From positions 162,971-226,970 of the forward strand of contig NZ_JAMYDV010000003.1 of assembly GCF_024128855.1 (NCBI RefSeq): a stretch of 64,000 bases of DNA. Reading direction: 5' to 3'. Under the pieces are notes generated by a model. It had not been told where the DNA came from. It saw only the letters and a list, made by a program, of their open reading frames with translations, and made no database searches. Numbering within the stretch: the stretch's first letter is position 1; every line of letters starts with the position of its first letter. Positions 11,440 to 21,718 of the stretch are shown piece by piece. The DNA comes from Rhodovulum tesquicola (GTDB taxonomy: Bacteria > Pseudomonadota > Alphaproteobacteria > Rhodobacterales > Rhodobacteraceae). Both the position numbers and the translations under genes were made by a program.

Positions 11440-12807
11440 ATGGGCGCCCTTGCCGAGATTGCCGACATCCTTGGCCCGCGGCTATCGACCGGAGAGTCGG
11501 TGCGCGCGCTGCATGGCCGGAACGAGGCGCATTTCCCGCCGGCGCTGCCCGAGGCGGTGGCCTTCCCCGAAACCACCGCCGAGGTCGCCGCGATCATGCA
11601 CGCCTGCGCCGCGCATGGCCTGCCGATCACGGCCTTCGGCACGGGCAGTTCGCTGGAGGGCCAGCATCTGCCGATCCGGGGCGGGCTGAGTCTGGATCTG
11701 TCGCGCATGGACCGGGTGCTTGCGATCCATCCCGAAGACCAGATCGCAGTGGTCCAGCCCGGCCTGACGCGCACCCGCCTGAATGCCGATTTGCGCGCCA
11801 CCGGGCTGTTCTTTCCGGTCGATCCGGGCGCCGATGCCTCGCTGGGGGGCATGGCCGCGACGCGGGCCAGCGGCACGACGACGGTGCGCTATGGCACGAT
11901 GCGCGAGAATGTCCTCGCGCTCGAGGCGGTGATGGCGGATGGCGCGGTGATCCGCACCGGCAGCCGGGCGCAGAAATCCTCCGCCGGGTATGACCTGACC
12001 CATCTTCTGGTGGGCAGCGAGGGCACGCTGGGCATCATCACGGAACTGACGCTGCGCCTGCATCCCCAGCCCGAGGCGATCTTGGCCGCGACCTGCCGCT
12101 TTGCCAGCGTGGCAGCGGCCGTCGATTGCGTGATCGCGGTGATCCAGTCCGCCATTCCGATGGCCCGGATCGAGCTGGTCGATGAAATCATGGTGCGCGG
12201 CTTCAACCTTCACTCCGGCACCGATCTGCCTGAAAGCCCGCATCTTTTCCTTGAGTTTCATGGCAGCCCCGCCGCCGTTGCCGAACAGGCCGCCGCCTTT
12301 CGCGAGATCGCGGACGGGTTCGGCGTCGCAGTCTGGCAGGACGCCACCACGACAGAGGCCCGCAGCGCGCTCTGGGCGATGCGCCACAACGCCCACCACG
12401 CCACCGGCGCGCTGGAGCCGGGCAAGCGGACGCTGGCCACCGATGTCTGCGTGCCGATCTCGAAGCTGGCCGAAGCGGTGGTCGAGGCGCAGGATCTGGC
12501 CCGCGCCATGGGCCTGACCAGCGCCATCGTCGGCCATGTCGGCGACGGGAATTTCCATTGCGGCGTGCGGGTCGATCCCGACGATGCCGCCGGGATGGCC
12601 CGCGCGCTGGAGTTCTCGGGGCGGCTGGCCGAAACCGCGCTGCGGCTGGGCGGCACGGTCTCGGGCGAGCACGGGATCGGGATCGGCAAGCAGAAATACA
12701 TGGCCGCCGAGCACGGGGCCGCGCTGGACTGGATGCGCACGCTCAAGGCCGCGTTCGACCCGGCCGGACTGCTCAACCCCGGCAAGATGCTGCCGCCCGA
12801 AGGCTGA
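11440..12807 (+). CDS. FAD-binding oxidoreductase, GlcD/D-lactate dehydrogenase family
   Basis: 455 residues starting at ATG 11440 behind an AGGAG site. The PCMH-type FAD domain occupies about 40-215 (VAFPETTAEVAAIM, GTGSSLEGQ, HPEDQIAVVQPGLT, ASLGGMAATRASGTTTVRYG), and the FAD-oxidase C domain follows, with GHVGDGNFHCGVRVDP and SGEHGIGIGKQKYM near the end. Enzymes of this family oxidise D-2-hydroxyacids and pass electrons to quinone or cytochrome. D-lactate is the usual substrate for this subgroup, but glycolate or other 2-hydroxyacids are possible. It is a monocistronic gene by spacing. Confidence 0.9.
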   Translation: MGALAEIADILGPRLSTGESVRALHGRNEAHFPPALPEAVAFPETTAEVAAIMHACAAHGLPITAFGTGSSLEGQHLPIRGGLSLDLSRMDRVLAIHPEDQIAVVQPGLTRTRLNADLRATGLFFPVDPGADASLGGMAATRASGTTTVRYGTMRENVLALEAVMADGAVIRTGSRAQKSSAGYDLTHLLVGSEGTLGIITELTLRLHPQPEAILAATCRFASVAAAVDCVIAVIQSAIPMARIELVDEIMVRGFNLHSGTDLPESPHLFLEFHGSPAAVAEQAAAFREIADGFGVAVWQDATTTEARSALWAMRHNAHHATGALEPGKRTLATDVCVPISKLAEAVVEAQDLARAMGLTSAIVGHVGDGNFHCGVRVDPDDAAGMARALEFSGRLAETALRLGGTVSGEHGIGIGKQKYMAAEHGAALDWMRTLKAAFDPAGLLNPGKMLPPEG

Positions 12808-13143
12808 GTGCGGGGCAGGATCGGCCCGGGCGCCAAGGCTTTGCATGCGCAGCATTGCTCCGAGCCAACCGGGCCGGGGACGAGATCGCAAACCGCCTCC
12901 GGAATCGCCGCGCCGGCACGTCTTGAGCAGATTTCCGCCTATGAGGCAGGGGTTTAGCGGGCAATGCAATCATCTGCGCCGAATGTAACATTGCAGCCGC
13001 TGAAGGATTCACCAAATTCCGCCGACAACGCCCGCGGGAACGGCGTGATTCTGCCGTGCAGCATGACGAAATTGCGACATACCGGGACAGGGCGCGTTTC
13101 TTGTGGCAACCAGTGATGCAGGCCGCGGCGCAGGAGGTACCTG
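12808..13143. other. Gene-free stretch before opgG
   Basis: 336 bases between the FAD dehydrogenase and opgG. No convincing ORF, RNA gene or terminator was seen. Its last part carries the strong ribosome site AGGAGGT (13132-13138) for opgG; the opg promoter should lie here but I cannot point to it. Confidence 0.6.
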
Positions 13144-14760
13144 ATGACAGAAGGTTTTCCCACCTCGGGACGAGGGTCGGCCGTGGCGAACATGACGCGT
13201 CGCCAGGCACTTGGCGGACTTTCCTGCTCGGTCGCCGCCGCGGCCTTGCTGCCCCGTGATGCCCTGGCGCAGCAGGAAATGGCCCCCTTGCCCGAGCCCG
13301 AGATCTTCTCGTTCGATCTGCTGGCCGAACGGATGCGCGGGCGCGCCGCAAGCGCCTATATCCCCGCCGCCCAGCATGAGGGCCTGATCGCCGGGCTCGA
13401 TTACGACGCCTATCGCCGGATCCGGTTCCGGCCCGACCATGCCCGCTGGCAGGGCGAGGGCTCGTTCTTCCGGCTGCATGCCTTCCACCCGGGCTGGCTG
13501 TTCAAGACGCCGGTCGCGGTCCACGAGGTGGTGGACGGGGTGGTGCAGCCGATGGGCTTCTCGGCCGAGGATTTCGAGTATGAGGGCACGCTCGCCGACC
13601 GGGTTCCCGCCGACATGGCGCTGCCCACGGTGGCGGGCTTCCGGCTGCATGCACCGTTGAACCGTGCCGATATCTTCGACGAGGTGGTGGCATTCCTGGG
13701 CGCCAGCTATTTCCGCGCGCTTGGCCGCGGAAATGTCTACGGGATCAGCGCGCGCGGGCTGGCCGTGAATACCGCCATCGGCGGTCCCGAGGAGTTCCCG
13801 CACTTCAGCGAGTTCTGGATCGAACGCCCGGCCCAGGGCGCGACCGCCGTCACGCTGTTCGCGGCCCTCGACAGCCCCTCGGTGACCGGCGCCTACCGGT
13901 TCGAGATCGTGCCGGGCGAGACCACGGTGATGGAGGTAACGGCCCGGCTGTTCCTGCGCGAGGATGTCGCGCAACTGGGCATTGCGCCGCTGACCTCGAT
14001 GTATCTGCTGGGCGACAACGACCGCGGCGCCTTTGACGATTTCCGTCCGCGGGTGCATGACAGCGAGGCGCTGGTTCTGAACACCCGTGGCGGCGAGACT
14101 TATATCCGGCCGCTCAACAACCCGCCGCGGCTGGCCAGTTCCTATCTGGGCGCGCGCAACCCCGCCTCGTTCGGGCTGATCCAGCGCGATCGCGCCTTCG
14201 AAAGCTATCTCGACGCGGGCGCGCATTACGAGCTGCGCCCCTCGTTGGTCGTCGAGCCGCTGGGCGACTGGGGCAAGGGCTCTGTGCGGCTGGTCGAGAT
14301 CCCGTCTGATCTGGAAGGAAACGACAATATCGTGGCCTTCTGGGTGCCCGAGGGCAAGGTCCGCAGAGGCGATGCGCTCGAGGTTGCCTACCGGCTGCAC
14401 TGGGGCATGACACCGCCCGGCGATGGGTGCGGGGAACGCGCGCGCATCGTCCGCACCCGGGTCGGCAAGGGTGGCGTCGCGGGTGTGCGCAACGTCCATG
14501 ACCGCCGCAAGTTCGTGATCGACTTCGAAGGCGGCACCCTGTCCGGGCTGCCCGCCGATGCAAGGCTCGAACCCGAAACCCATGCCAGCGGCGGCGAGAT
14601 CGTGGAGGCCGTGCTGTCCCGGGTCTCGGGAACGAATATCTGGCGGCTGGTGATCGAGGCCAGCGCGCCCGATGGCGGACTGGTCGAGTTGCGCGCGGGC
14701 ATCACCGGATTCGGGCGCGACCTCAGCGAAACCTGGCTTTACCAATGGATCAAGGAATGA
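13144..14760 (+). CDS. opgG: Periplasmic glucan biosynthesis protein OpgG (MdoG family)
   Basis: 538 residues. The ribosome site AGGAGGT five bases upstream fixes ATG 13144. The N-terminus has a Tat-like signal (NMTRRQALGGLSCSVAAAALL...ALAQQ) after a 16-residue lead. The mature part is the MdoG domain: FSFDLLAERMRGRAASAY, RIRFRPDHARW, FGLIQRDRAFESY and the C-terminal immunoglobulin-like part. OpgG is needed to form the backbone of osmoregulated periplasmic glucans. First gene of opgG-opgI-opgH-opgC, the operon described in Rhodobacter sphaeroides, and overlapping opgI by 4 bases. Confidence 0.95.
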   Translation: MTEGFPTSGRGSAVANMTRRQALGGLSCSVAAAALLPRDALAQQEMAPLPEPEIFSFDLLAERMRGRAASAYIPAAQHEGLIAGLDYDAYRRIRFRPDHARWQGEGSFFRLHAFHPGWLFKTPVAVHEVVDGVVQPMGFSAEDFEYEGTLADRVPADMALPTVAGFRLHAPLNRADIFDEVVAFLGASYFRALGRGNVYGISARGLAVNTAIGGPEEFPHFSEFWIERPAQGATAVTLFAALDSPSVTGAYRFEIVPGETTVMEVTARLFLREDVAQLGIAPLTSMYLLGDNDRGAFDDFRPRVHDSEALVLNTRGGETYIRPLNNPPRLASSYLGARNPASFGLIQRDRAFESYLDAGAHYELRPSLVVEPLGDWGKGSVRLVEIPSDLEGNDNIVAFWVPEGKVRRGDALEVAYRLHWGMTPPGDGCGERARIVRTRVGKGGVAGVRNVHDRRKFVIDFEGGTLSGLPADARLEPETHASGGEIVEAVLSRVSGTNIWRLVIEASAPDGGLVELRAGITGFGRDLSETWLYQWIKE

Positions 14761-14930
14761 GTGCCGAACGTCTGATCGAGCCCGAGGCCTCGACCGCGGT
14801 CGAGGACATGCACTGGGCGCCGCCTTTCGCGCCGATAGAGATGCCACGCCAGGTGCTGGAAGCCCCGCACCGTGCGGGCGTGATCGCCTGGCTGACGCGG
14901 CTCTTGCTGCGTCCGGTCCAGCACGGCTGA
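14757..14930 (+). CDS. opgI: Small protein at the OpgI position
   Basis: 57 residues, starting at ATG 14757 inside the opgG stop (ATGA). It has an acidic, proline-containing N-terminal half and a short amphipathic or membrane-associated helix near the end (GVIAWLTRLLLRP). Position between opgG and opgH matches opgI of R. sphaeroides, where the gene is required for glucan backbone synthesis; assignment is by position, as I cannot compare sequences. It could anchor or couple OpgG to the OpgH transferase. Confidence 0.65.
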   Translation: MSAERLIEPEASTAVEDMHWAPPFAPIEMPRQVLEAPHRAGVIAWLTRLLLRPVQHG

Positions 14931-14940
14931 GTCCCCCGGC

Positions 14941-16713
14941 ATGGCCCGTGTTCCCGCCCCCGATTTCCGGACGCTGACGCTCAGGACCGCAGCGATCAGC
15001 TTTGTCGTGCTCGCGGCTGGGGCGGCCGCGGCCTTGCTGGCCGCCGCCTCGACCGAGGACGGGGTGCATCTGTGGGATGTGGTGCGCACCACGCTGATCT
15101 TCGTGACCACGGCCTGGCTTGCCTGGGGAGCGGCGGGGGCCTTTGTCGGCCTGCCGAACCGGCGCCGCGGCGTCGTGCCGCCGCCATTGACCCTCCCGCA
15201 ACCGCCGACCGTGGTGCTGGTGCCGATCTGCAACGAGGACCCGGTGACGACCTTTGCCCGGATCGCCGCGATGGACGGCTCGATCCGGGCGGCGGGGCTG
15301 AATGTGGACATCGCGATCCTGTCGGACACCCGCGACGACCTGGCCGCGGCGCGCGAGCGGGATGCCTTCGCCCGCCTGCTGGCCGAGACCGGCGGCGCGG
15401 GGCGGTTGTTCTATCGCCGCCGCATGGACAACCGGGGCCGCAAGGCCGGAAATATCGAGGATTTCATCCGCACCTCGGGCGGAGCCTACCGGTTTGCCGT
15501 GATCCTCGACGCCGACAGCCTGATGGAGGGCGAGACGATCCGCCATCTGATCGCGCGGATGCAGGCCGACCCGAAACTGGGGCTATTGCAGACATTGCCG
15601 AAAATCATCGGCGCGCGTTCGCTGTTCGGCCGCGCGATGCAGTTCTCCGCCGCCTTCCACGCGCCTGTCTTCGCCCGCGGGCTGGCGCGGATGCAGGGCG
15701 CGACAGGGCCGTTCTGGGGGCATAACGCCATCATCCGGGTCAAGGCCTTCGCAGAAAGCTGCGGGTTGCCCGCGCTGAATGGCCAGCCCCCGTTCGGTGG
15801 GCACATCCTCAGCCACGACTATGTCGAGGCGGCGCTGCTGGCGCGGGCGGGATGGAAGGTGGAACTTGACGAGACCATCGAGGGGTCGTTCGAGGAAGGC
15901 CCCGACAACATCCTTGCCCATGCCCGGCGCGACCGCCGCTGGTGCCAGGGCAACCTTCAGCATGCACGCCTTCTGGCGGCCCCTGGCCTTGCCCCCTGGA
16001 GCCGGTTCGTCTTTGTCCAGGGCATCTTTGCCTATGTCGCCTCGTTGTTCTGGGGCGCGTTCCTCATCGCCTCGATCGCGGCTGCCGTCACGGCGCCGCC
16101 GCCGAACTATTTCCCCGAACCCTATCAGCTTTTTCCGGTCTTCCCCTCGGACCGAACCAAGGAAATCGTGACGCTTGCGCTGGGGATCGTGGGGCTTTTG
16201 CTGCTGCCCAAGCTTTCGATCCTTGGGGCTGCCGCGCTGTCCGACCGGACAAGAGGCTTTGGCGGAAAGGCACGGGCCGCAGGCTCGGTGCTGGCCGAGA
16301 TCGTGCTGTCCTCGCTGCTGGCGCCGGTGATGCTGATGTATCAGTCCCGCGCGGTGATGCAGGTTCTGGCGGGGCGCGATGGCGGCTGGCCCGCCAACCA
16401 GCGCGGCGAGGGGCGTCTGGGCCCTGGCCAGAGCCTGGTGGCAGGGTTCTGGATCTTTGCCGGGGGCGCGATCGCGCTGGCCGCGGTCAAGATGCTCGCC
16501 CCGTCGTTGGCGATCTGGCTGCTGCCGATCTGCCTGCCGATGCTGGCCGCACCGTTTCTGATCTGGGCCAGTTCGCACCCGATTGCCCGCGGTCTTTTCA
16601 CCACCCCCGAAGAGACCGACCCCAGCCCGGTGATCCGCTCCTTCCACCGCTGGCAGGCGAGCTTGAGCCAGCCCGCCGCGCAGCCGAAGGAGGCACTCGA
16701 TGCGGCCGCGTGA
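14941..16713 (+). CDS. opgH: Glucans biosynthesis glucosyltransferase OpgH (MdoH)
   Basis: 590 residues. A family 2 glycosyltransferase core (VVLVPICNEDP, AILSDTRDD, ILDADSLMEG, and the RRWCQGNLQH version of Q/RxxRW) lies between membrane segments: two near the N-terminus (residues 15-75) and at least five after residue 360. It is an inner-membrane enzyme that polymerises glucose from UDP-glucose into periplasmic glucans. It is shorter than E. coli MdoH, lacking most of that protein's long N-terminal cytoplasmic region. Overlaps opgC by 14 bases. Confidence 0.95.
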   Translation: MARVPAPDFRTLTLRTAAISFVVLAAGAAAALLAAASTEDGVHLWDVVRTTLIFVTTAWLAWGAAGAFVGLPNRRRGVVPPPLTLPQPPTVVLVPICNEDPVTTFARIAAMDGSIRAAGLNVDIAILSDTRDDLAAARERDAFARLLAETGGAGRLFYRRRMDNRGRKAGNIEDFIRTSGGAYRFAVILDADSLMEGETIRHLIARMQADPKLGLLQTLPKIIGARSLFGRAMQFSAAFHAPVFARGLARMQGATGPFWGHNAIIRVKAFAESCGLPALNGQPPFGGHILSHDYVEAALLARAGWKVELDETIEGSFEEGPDNILAHARRDRRWCQGNLQHARLLAAPGLAPWSRFVFVQGIFAYVASLFWGAFLIASIAAAVTAPPPNYFPEPYQLFPVFPSDRTKEIVTLALGIVGLLLLPKLSILGAAALSDRTRGFGGKARAAGSVLAEIVLSSLLAPVMLMYQSRAVMQVLAGRDGGWPANQRGEGRLGPGQSLVAGFWIFAGGAIALAAVKMLAPSLAIWLLPICLPMLAAPFLIWASSHPIARGLFTTPEETDPSPVIRSFHRWQASLSQPAAQPKEALDAAA

Positions 16714-17902
16714 GCCCGAACCCCGGCTCAAGCGGCCACGCGATCCGCGGATCGACGCATTCCGCGGCCTCGCGCTGGTGATGATCTTCATCAACCACGC
16801 GCCCAGGAACCCCTACGAGCAGTTCACCAGCCGGAATTTCGGCTTCTCCGACGCGGCCGAGGCGTTTTTCGTGATGTCGGGCATCGCGGCGGCGCTGGCC
16901 TATTCGGCGCGCTTCGAGCGGGGTGCGCTGGCGCAGAACGGGCTATGGGCGGCGGTCCGGCCGGTCTGGGGGCGGGCCTGGACGCTGTATCTGACGCAGA
17001 TCTTCCTGACGGCCTGGGCCATCGCGATCTTCGCCTGGGGTGCGACCACCTTCGGGCTGCCGGAGCTGCTGACCAAGATCAACCTGAGGCAGGTCTTCCA
17101 GAACACCGAAGCGGCGCTGATCGGCATTCCGGCGCTGACGCATCAGCTGGGCTATGTCAACATCCTGCCCGCCTATGCGGTGCTGCTGCTGGCCACGCCG
17201 CTGGCCCTCCATATCGGGCTGCGCAGCACGGTTGCACTGGCGCTGATCGCGGCGGTCCTGTGGTTCTGCGCCGGGTTCTACCGGCTCAACCTGCCGAACT
17301 ATCCCAATCCGGGCGGCTGGTTCTTCAACCCGCTGTCCTGGCAGGCATTGTTCTTCACCGGCCTTCTGATCGGGCTGCGCCTGCGCGAGGGCAAGCGGCT
17401 GGTGCCGAAATCGGCCATCCTTTTCGCGCTGGCGGCGGGTTATCTGGTCTTCGTTATCTGCTGGATGAAGATCGGACCGCTGGGCCAGTGGATGAACAAC
17501 CAGCTTTGGCAGCTTGGCAAGGCCGGGGCGCCGTTCCACCTGATCTCGCACAACAAGACCTATCTGGCCCTGCCCCGCCTTCTGCATATCCTGGCACTCG
17601 TCTATGTGCTGTCCTGCATTCCGGCCGTCACGCGCCTTACGGGAAGTATCGCGTTGGCGCCGCTCAGGCTGCTGGGACGGCAGGGATTGTTGACCTTCGC
17701 CTCGGGCACGCTGATCGCGCTGTTTCTCCAGGTGATCTTCCAGGGCTATCCCGATGAGGTCTGGCTGCGCTGGTCGCTGCCGCCGCTGGGGGTTCTGGCC
17801 TTGCTGGCAATCGCGGCGCTGCGCGAGGCCGCGTCCCGGCCGCGATCCCGCCCCGAGGCTGCGCCGCACGCCTCCGCGGGGGTGACGGTTCCGGCCGAAT
17901 GA
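16700..17902 (+). CDS. opgC: OpgC membrane protein, glucan succinylation
   Basis: 400 residues with about ten hydrophobic helices and the OpgC signature near the N-terminus (PRIDAFRGLALVMIFINHAP, FGFSDAAEAFFVMSG). OpgC proteins are acyltransferase-3-like integral membrane enzymes that transfer succinyl groups onto periplasmic glucans; in R. sphaeroides opgC is cotranscribed with opgGIH. The ribosome site AAGGAGG (16687-16693) lies within the end of opgH. It converges with the caspase-like gene, leaving only 4 bases between stops. Confidence 0.93.
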   Translation: MRPREPEPRLKRPRDPRIDAFRGLALVMIFINHAPRNPYEQFTSRNFGFSDAAEAFFVMSGIAAALAYSARFERGALAQNGLWAAVRPVWGRAWTLYLTQIFLTAWAIAIFAWGATTFGLPELLTKINLRQVFQNTEAALIGIPALTHQLGYVNILPAYAVLLLATPLALHIGLRSTVALALIAAVLWFCAGFYRLNLPNYPNPGGWFFNPLSWQALFFTGLLIGLRLREGKRLVPKSAILFALAAGYLVFVICWMKIGPLGQWMNNQLWQLGKAGAPFHLISHNKTYLALPRLLHILALVYVLSCIPAVTRLTGSIALAPLRLLGRQGLLTFASGTLIALFLQVIFQGYPDEVWLRWSLPPLGVLALLAIAALREAASRPRSRPEAAPHASAGVTVPAE

Positions 17903-17906
17903 CGGT

Positions 17907-19715
17907 TCAGGGCCCTGGCCGGACGACGCGCATCCCGACATTCGCCTGCCGCTGCGCTGCGGGGATGCCCACGCGGTAGGTGACGCGCAGATTGGCCAGC
18001 GGATCGTCCCAGGATCCGCCGCGCAAAACGCGGCTGGAACACAGTCCCTCGGTGCGTGCGCTGCCATCGGCGGCTGCGCCCCGGTGGCTGTCGTTCCAGC
18101 AATCCGCCGTCCATTCCCACAGGTTGCCGGCAAGATCGAATAGCCCGTAGGCATTCGGCGGAAACGACCCGCGCGCGGCGATATCGGGCGCGCCATCGTC
18201 GCAGGCGGTGTTGCGCCAGCGAAACCGCGACGAGGCATCGGCCGCATTGGCATGGCCGCAGGCGTTCTCGGCGCCGCCATCCCACGGATAGGGGCCGTCC
18301 CCCCCTGCCTTCAACGCGAATTCGAACTCGGCCTCGGAGGGCAGCCGATAGCCCGCGCCCGGCGCCTGTTCGTTCAACCAGGCGGTGATGCGCATGGCGT
18401 CCTCCCAGTTCAGGCAGGCGGCAGGCGAGCCATCCGTCACGTCATAGCCGGGCGCGCCCCAATAGGCCGTCCGGTCCATTCGCATGCGCCCATCCGCCGT
18501 CCAGACATAACAGCCGCGCGGGATCGTCTGGCCGGTCTCGGCCTCGTAGCGGCGCAAGAGACCCACCGAGACCTCGTGCTCGGCCATCAGGAAGGGGGCG
18601 AGCGTCTGGGGGGTGGCGGGCCGCTCGGCGGCGGGAGCCTGCAGGTCGGGCGAGCCCAGCACTGTCGCGCCGCCGGGCACGCGGACCATGGTCGGACAGA
18701 ACTCGCACTCGCGCGTCGGGGCAACGGCGACCGGCGCAGGCACAGGTTCCGGGGGCAGATCGGGCGAGGTCAGCGCACTCCGCTCGGGCAGGAGGGCCGC
18801 CAGTTCGATCGCGCCCAGCCGGTCGCGCGCGACCTCGGCGAACAGCCCGTGCGGGAAGGCGTCGAGATAGGCGCGCAATGCCTCTTCCCCGGCCGCTTCG
18901 CCCAAACCCTGCCACATCGCGATATCCTGCGCCGTGTCGTCGGGCGGCGGGGGTGCTGCGGGGGCAAGGTAGACCTCGCGCAGCAGCGATGAGGTCGACC
19001 AGGGGCGTTGCCGCCCGGCGGTCGTCTCGAACACATCCGCACGCACTCGGGTCATCATCGCGTTGATCTCCAGCCCCGCGGTCGCGACATGATCCAGCAC
19101 CGCCTCGGTGAATGGACTGTGCCGCCCTGCCCCGTCAAAGGCGACGCGGCCCGGATCGGTGGCGAATCCCACGAACAAACCTCCGGCCGTCTCGACCGGC
19201 GCCAGCCCCCGGCCCAGAAGCGCCGTGGACCGCGCCTGCCCCATGGCGCGCGAAAGCTGCGTCTCGAACGGGTTGTCGCGGCAGGCGTCCAGCAGCACGA
19301 TACTGGTCTTGGCGCTGCGCTCCATCTCGGCGATCACCAGATCCAGAGGCAGGGCGTAAAGGTCCAGATCGCCCTCGCGTTCCAGCGCCGCATCGGTCGG
19401 GATCAGGTAGTTCCGCCCCGCCATCTGGATGCCGTGACCGGCGTAGAAGAACAGCGCCAGATCAGCCCCCTCTGCCTGTCGGCCGAAATCACGGATGCGC
19501 GCGCGCATCGCCGCGCCGTCTAGGTCGAGCCCGCGTTCGACCTCGAAGCCGATCCGCTCCAGCGCCGCGGCGACCGCTTCGGCGTCATTGCCCGGGTTCG
19601 GAAGCGCGGGCGCCATGTCATAGGCCCCGTTGCCGACTACCAGCGCCACGCGCCGCTCGGCCAGCCCCGGCAGGGCCGCCAGGAAAAGGATCACGATCCC
19701 GACAATGATCCGCAT
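17907..19715 (-). CDS. Secreted caspase-like (C14) protein with SUMF1-type C-terminal domain
   Basis: 602 residues from ATG 19715, chosen because it opens with a signal peptide (MRIIVGIVILFLAALPGLA). Residues 21-250 are a caspase/metacaspase p20-like domain with the catalytic dyad visible: His94 in FYAGHGIQM and Cys145 in LLDACRDNPF. A linker with a spaced helical segment (residues 260-320) leads to a SUMF1/formylglycine-generating-enzyme-like domain (MVRVPGG, ACLNWEDAMRITAWLN, YRLPSEAEFEFA, GLFDLAGNLWEWTADCW, VLRGGSW). The cysteines that formylglycine enzymes use after RGGS are absent (RGGSWDDPLA), so the domain is probably a binding module. Substrate unknown. Confidence 0.9.
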   Translation of the reverse strand: MRIIVGIVILFLAALPGLAERRVALVVGNGAYDMAPALPNPGNDAEAVAAALERIGFEVERGLDLDGAAMRARIRDFGRQAEGADLALFFYAGHGIQMAGRNYLIPTDAALEREGDLDLYALPLDLVIAEMERSAKTSIVLLDACRDNPFETQLSRAMGQARSTALLGRGLAPVETAGGLFVGFATDPGRVAFDGAGRHSPFTEAVLDHVATAGLEINAMMTRVRADVFETTAGRQRPWSTSSLLREVYLAPAAPPPPDDTAQDIAMWQGLGEAAGEEALRAYLDAFPHGLFAEVARDRLGAIELAALLPERSALTSPDLPPEPVPAPVAVAPTRECEFCPTMVRVPGGATVLGSPDLQAPAAERPATPQTLAPFLMAEHEVSVGLLRRYEAETGQTIPRGCYVWTADGRMRMDRTAYWGAPGYDVTDGSPAACLNWEDAMRITAWLNEQAPGAGYRLPSEAEFEFALKAGGDGPYPWDGGAENACGHANAADASSRFRWRNTACDDGAPDIAARGSFPPNAYGLFDLAGNLWEWTADCWNDSHRGAAADGSARTEGLCSSRVLRGGSWDDPLANLRVTYRVGIPAAQRQANVGMRVVRPGP

Positions 19716-19792
19716 GGTTCCCGCTTGCGCTGTCTCCCTGACACAAGGGTAGCGATTCGCTGGGCGTTTGGCCAAGGCCGTGTTCCCGGGCC

Positions 19793-20748
<956 letters not shown>

Positions 20749-20752
<4 letters not shown>

Positions 20753-21714
20753 GCCCGGCCCTCCAGCGGGTGATGGCAACGCGCAAGGCCCAGATCGGGC
20801 GCCTGGACGGGCGGCGGCGTGGTGCGGCACAGATCGTCGGCAAAGGCGCAGCGGGGCGCGAAAAGGCAACCCCCGGGCCGGTCGAACTGGCCCGGCACCA
20901 CGCCCGGAATGGTCGGCAAGAGCCGCGTCGTGGCGCGTTCGGGCAGCGCGGCCAGCAGCGCCGAGGTATAGGGGTGGTGGGGCGTGGCGAACAGCGGTCC
21001 CACGGGCTGTTCCTCGACCTTCTGGCCGGCATATTGCACGCTGACCCGGCGCGCGGTCTCGGCCACCACGCCCATGTCGTGGGTGATCAGGATCAGCGCC
21101 ATGCCGGTCTCGGCCTGCAACTCGGTCAGCAGATCGATGATCTGGGCCTGGATCGTCACGTCGAGCGCGGTGGTGGGTTCGTCGGCGATCAACAGGCGCG
21201 GACGGCAGGCGATGGCCATGGCGATCATCACCCGCTGGCTCATCCCGCCCGACAACTGGTGCGGATAGGCGTTCAGGCGGCGGGCGGGATCGGGGATGCC
21301 CACCATCTCCATCAGGTCCAGCGCGCGGGCCTCGCGGGCGCGGGCATCCAGCCCCATATGCTTCTTCAGCCCCTCCTTGATCTGGAAGCCCACAGTGAAG
21401 CAGGGGTTCAGCGACGACATCGGCTCCTGAAAGATCATCGCGATGTCCTTGCCGATGATCCGGCGCCGGGTGCGCGGGGCGAGCTTGCGCAGGTCCTGCC
21501 CGTCAAAGCTCATCTCGTCGGCGGTGACCGTCGCGGTCCAGGGCAGAAGGCCCATCAGCGCCAGCATCGACACCGACTTGCCCGAGCCACTTTCGCCGAC
21601 GATGGCCAGGATGTCGCCAGCCTCGACCGCCACGTCGACGCCATCCACCGCGCGGAAGCTGCCCGAGGCGGTGGCGAACTCGACCGTGAGGTTGCGGATC
21701 GACAGAAGCGCCAT
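20749..21714 (-). CDS. Peptide ABC transporter ATP-binding protein (DppD-like)
   Basis: 321 residues with Walker [12 protein letters not shown]-loop [11 protein letters not shown], a slightly altered signature [14 protein letters not shown], Walker [13 protein letters not shown] and [11 protein letters not shown], followed by the peptide-transporter C-terminal extension ([23 protein letters not shown]). It pairs with the next gene's ATPase. The start lies 4 bases after the permease stop. Confidence 0.93.
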
Positions 21715-21718
21715 GCCC

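Noticed and set aside
13009..15546. Long open frame on the minus strand opposite opgG and opgH
   Set aside because: Antisense to two well-supported genes; no family features.
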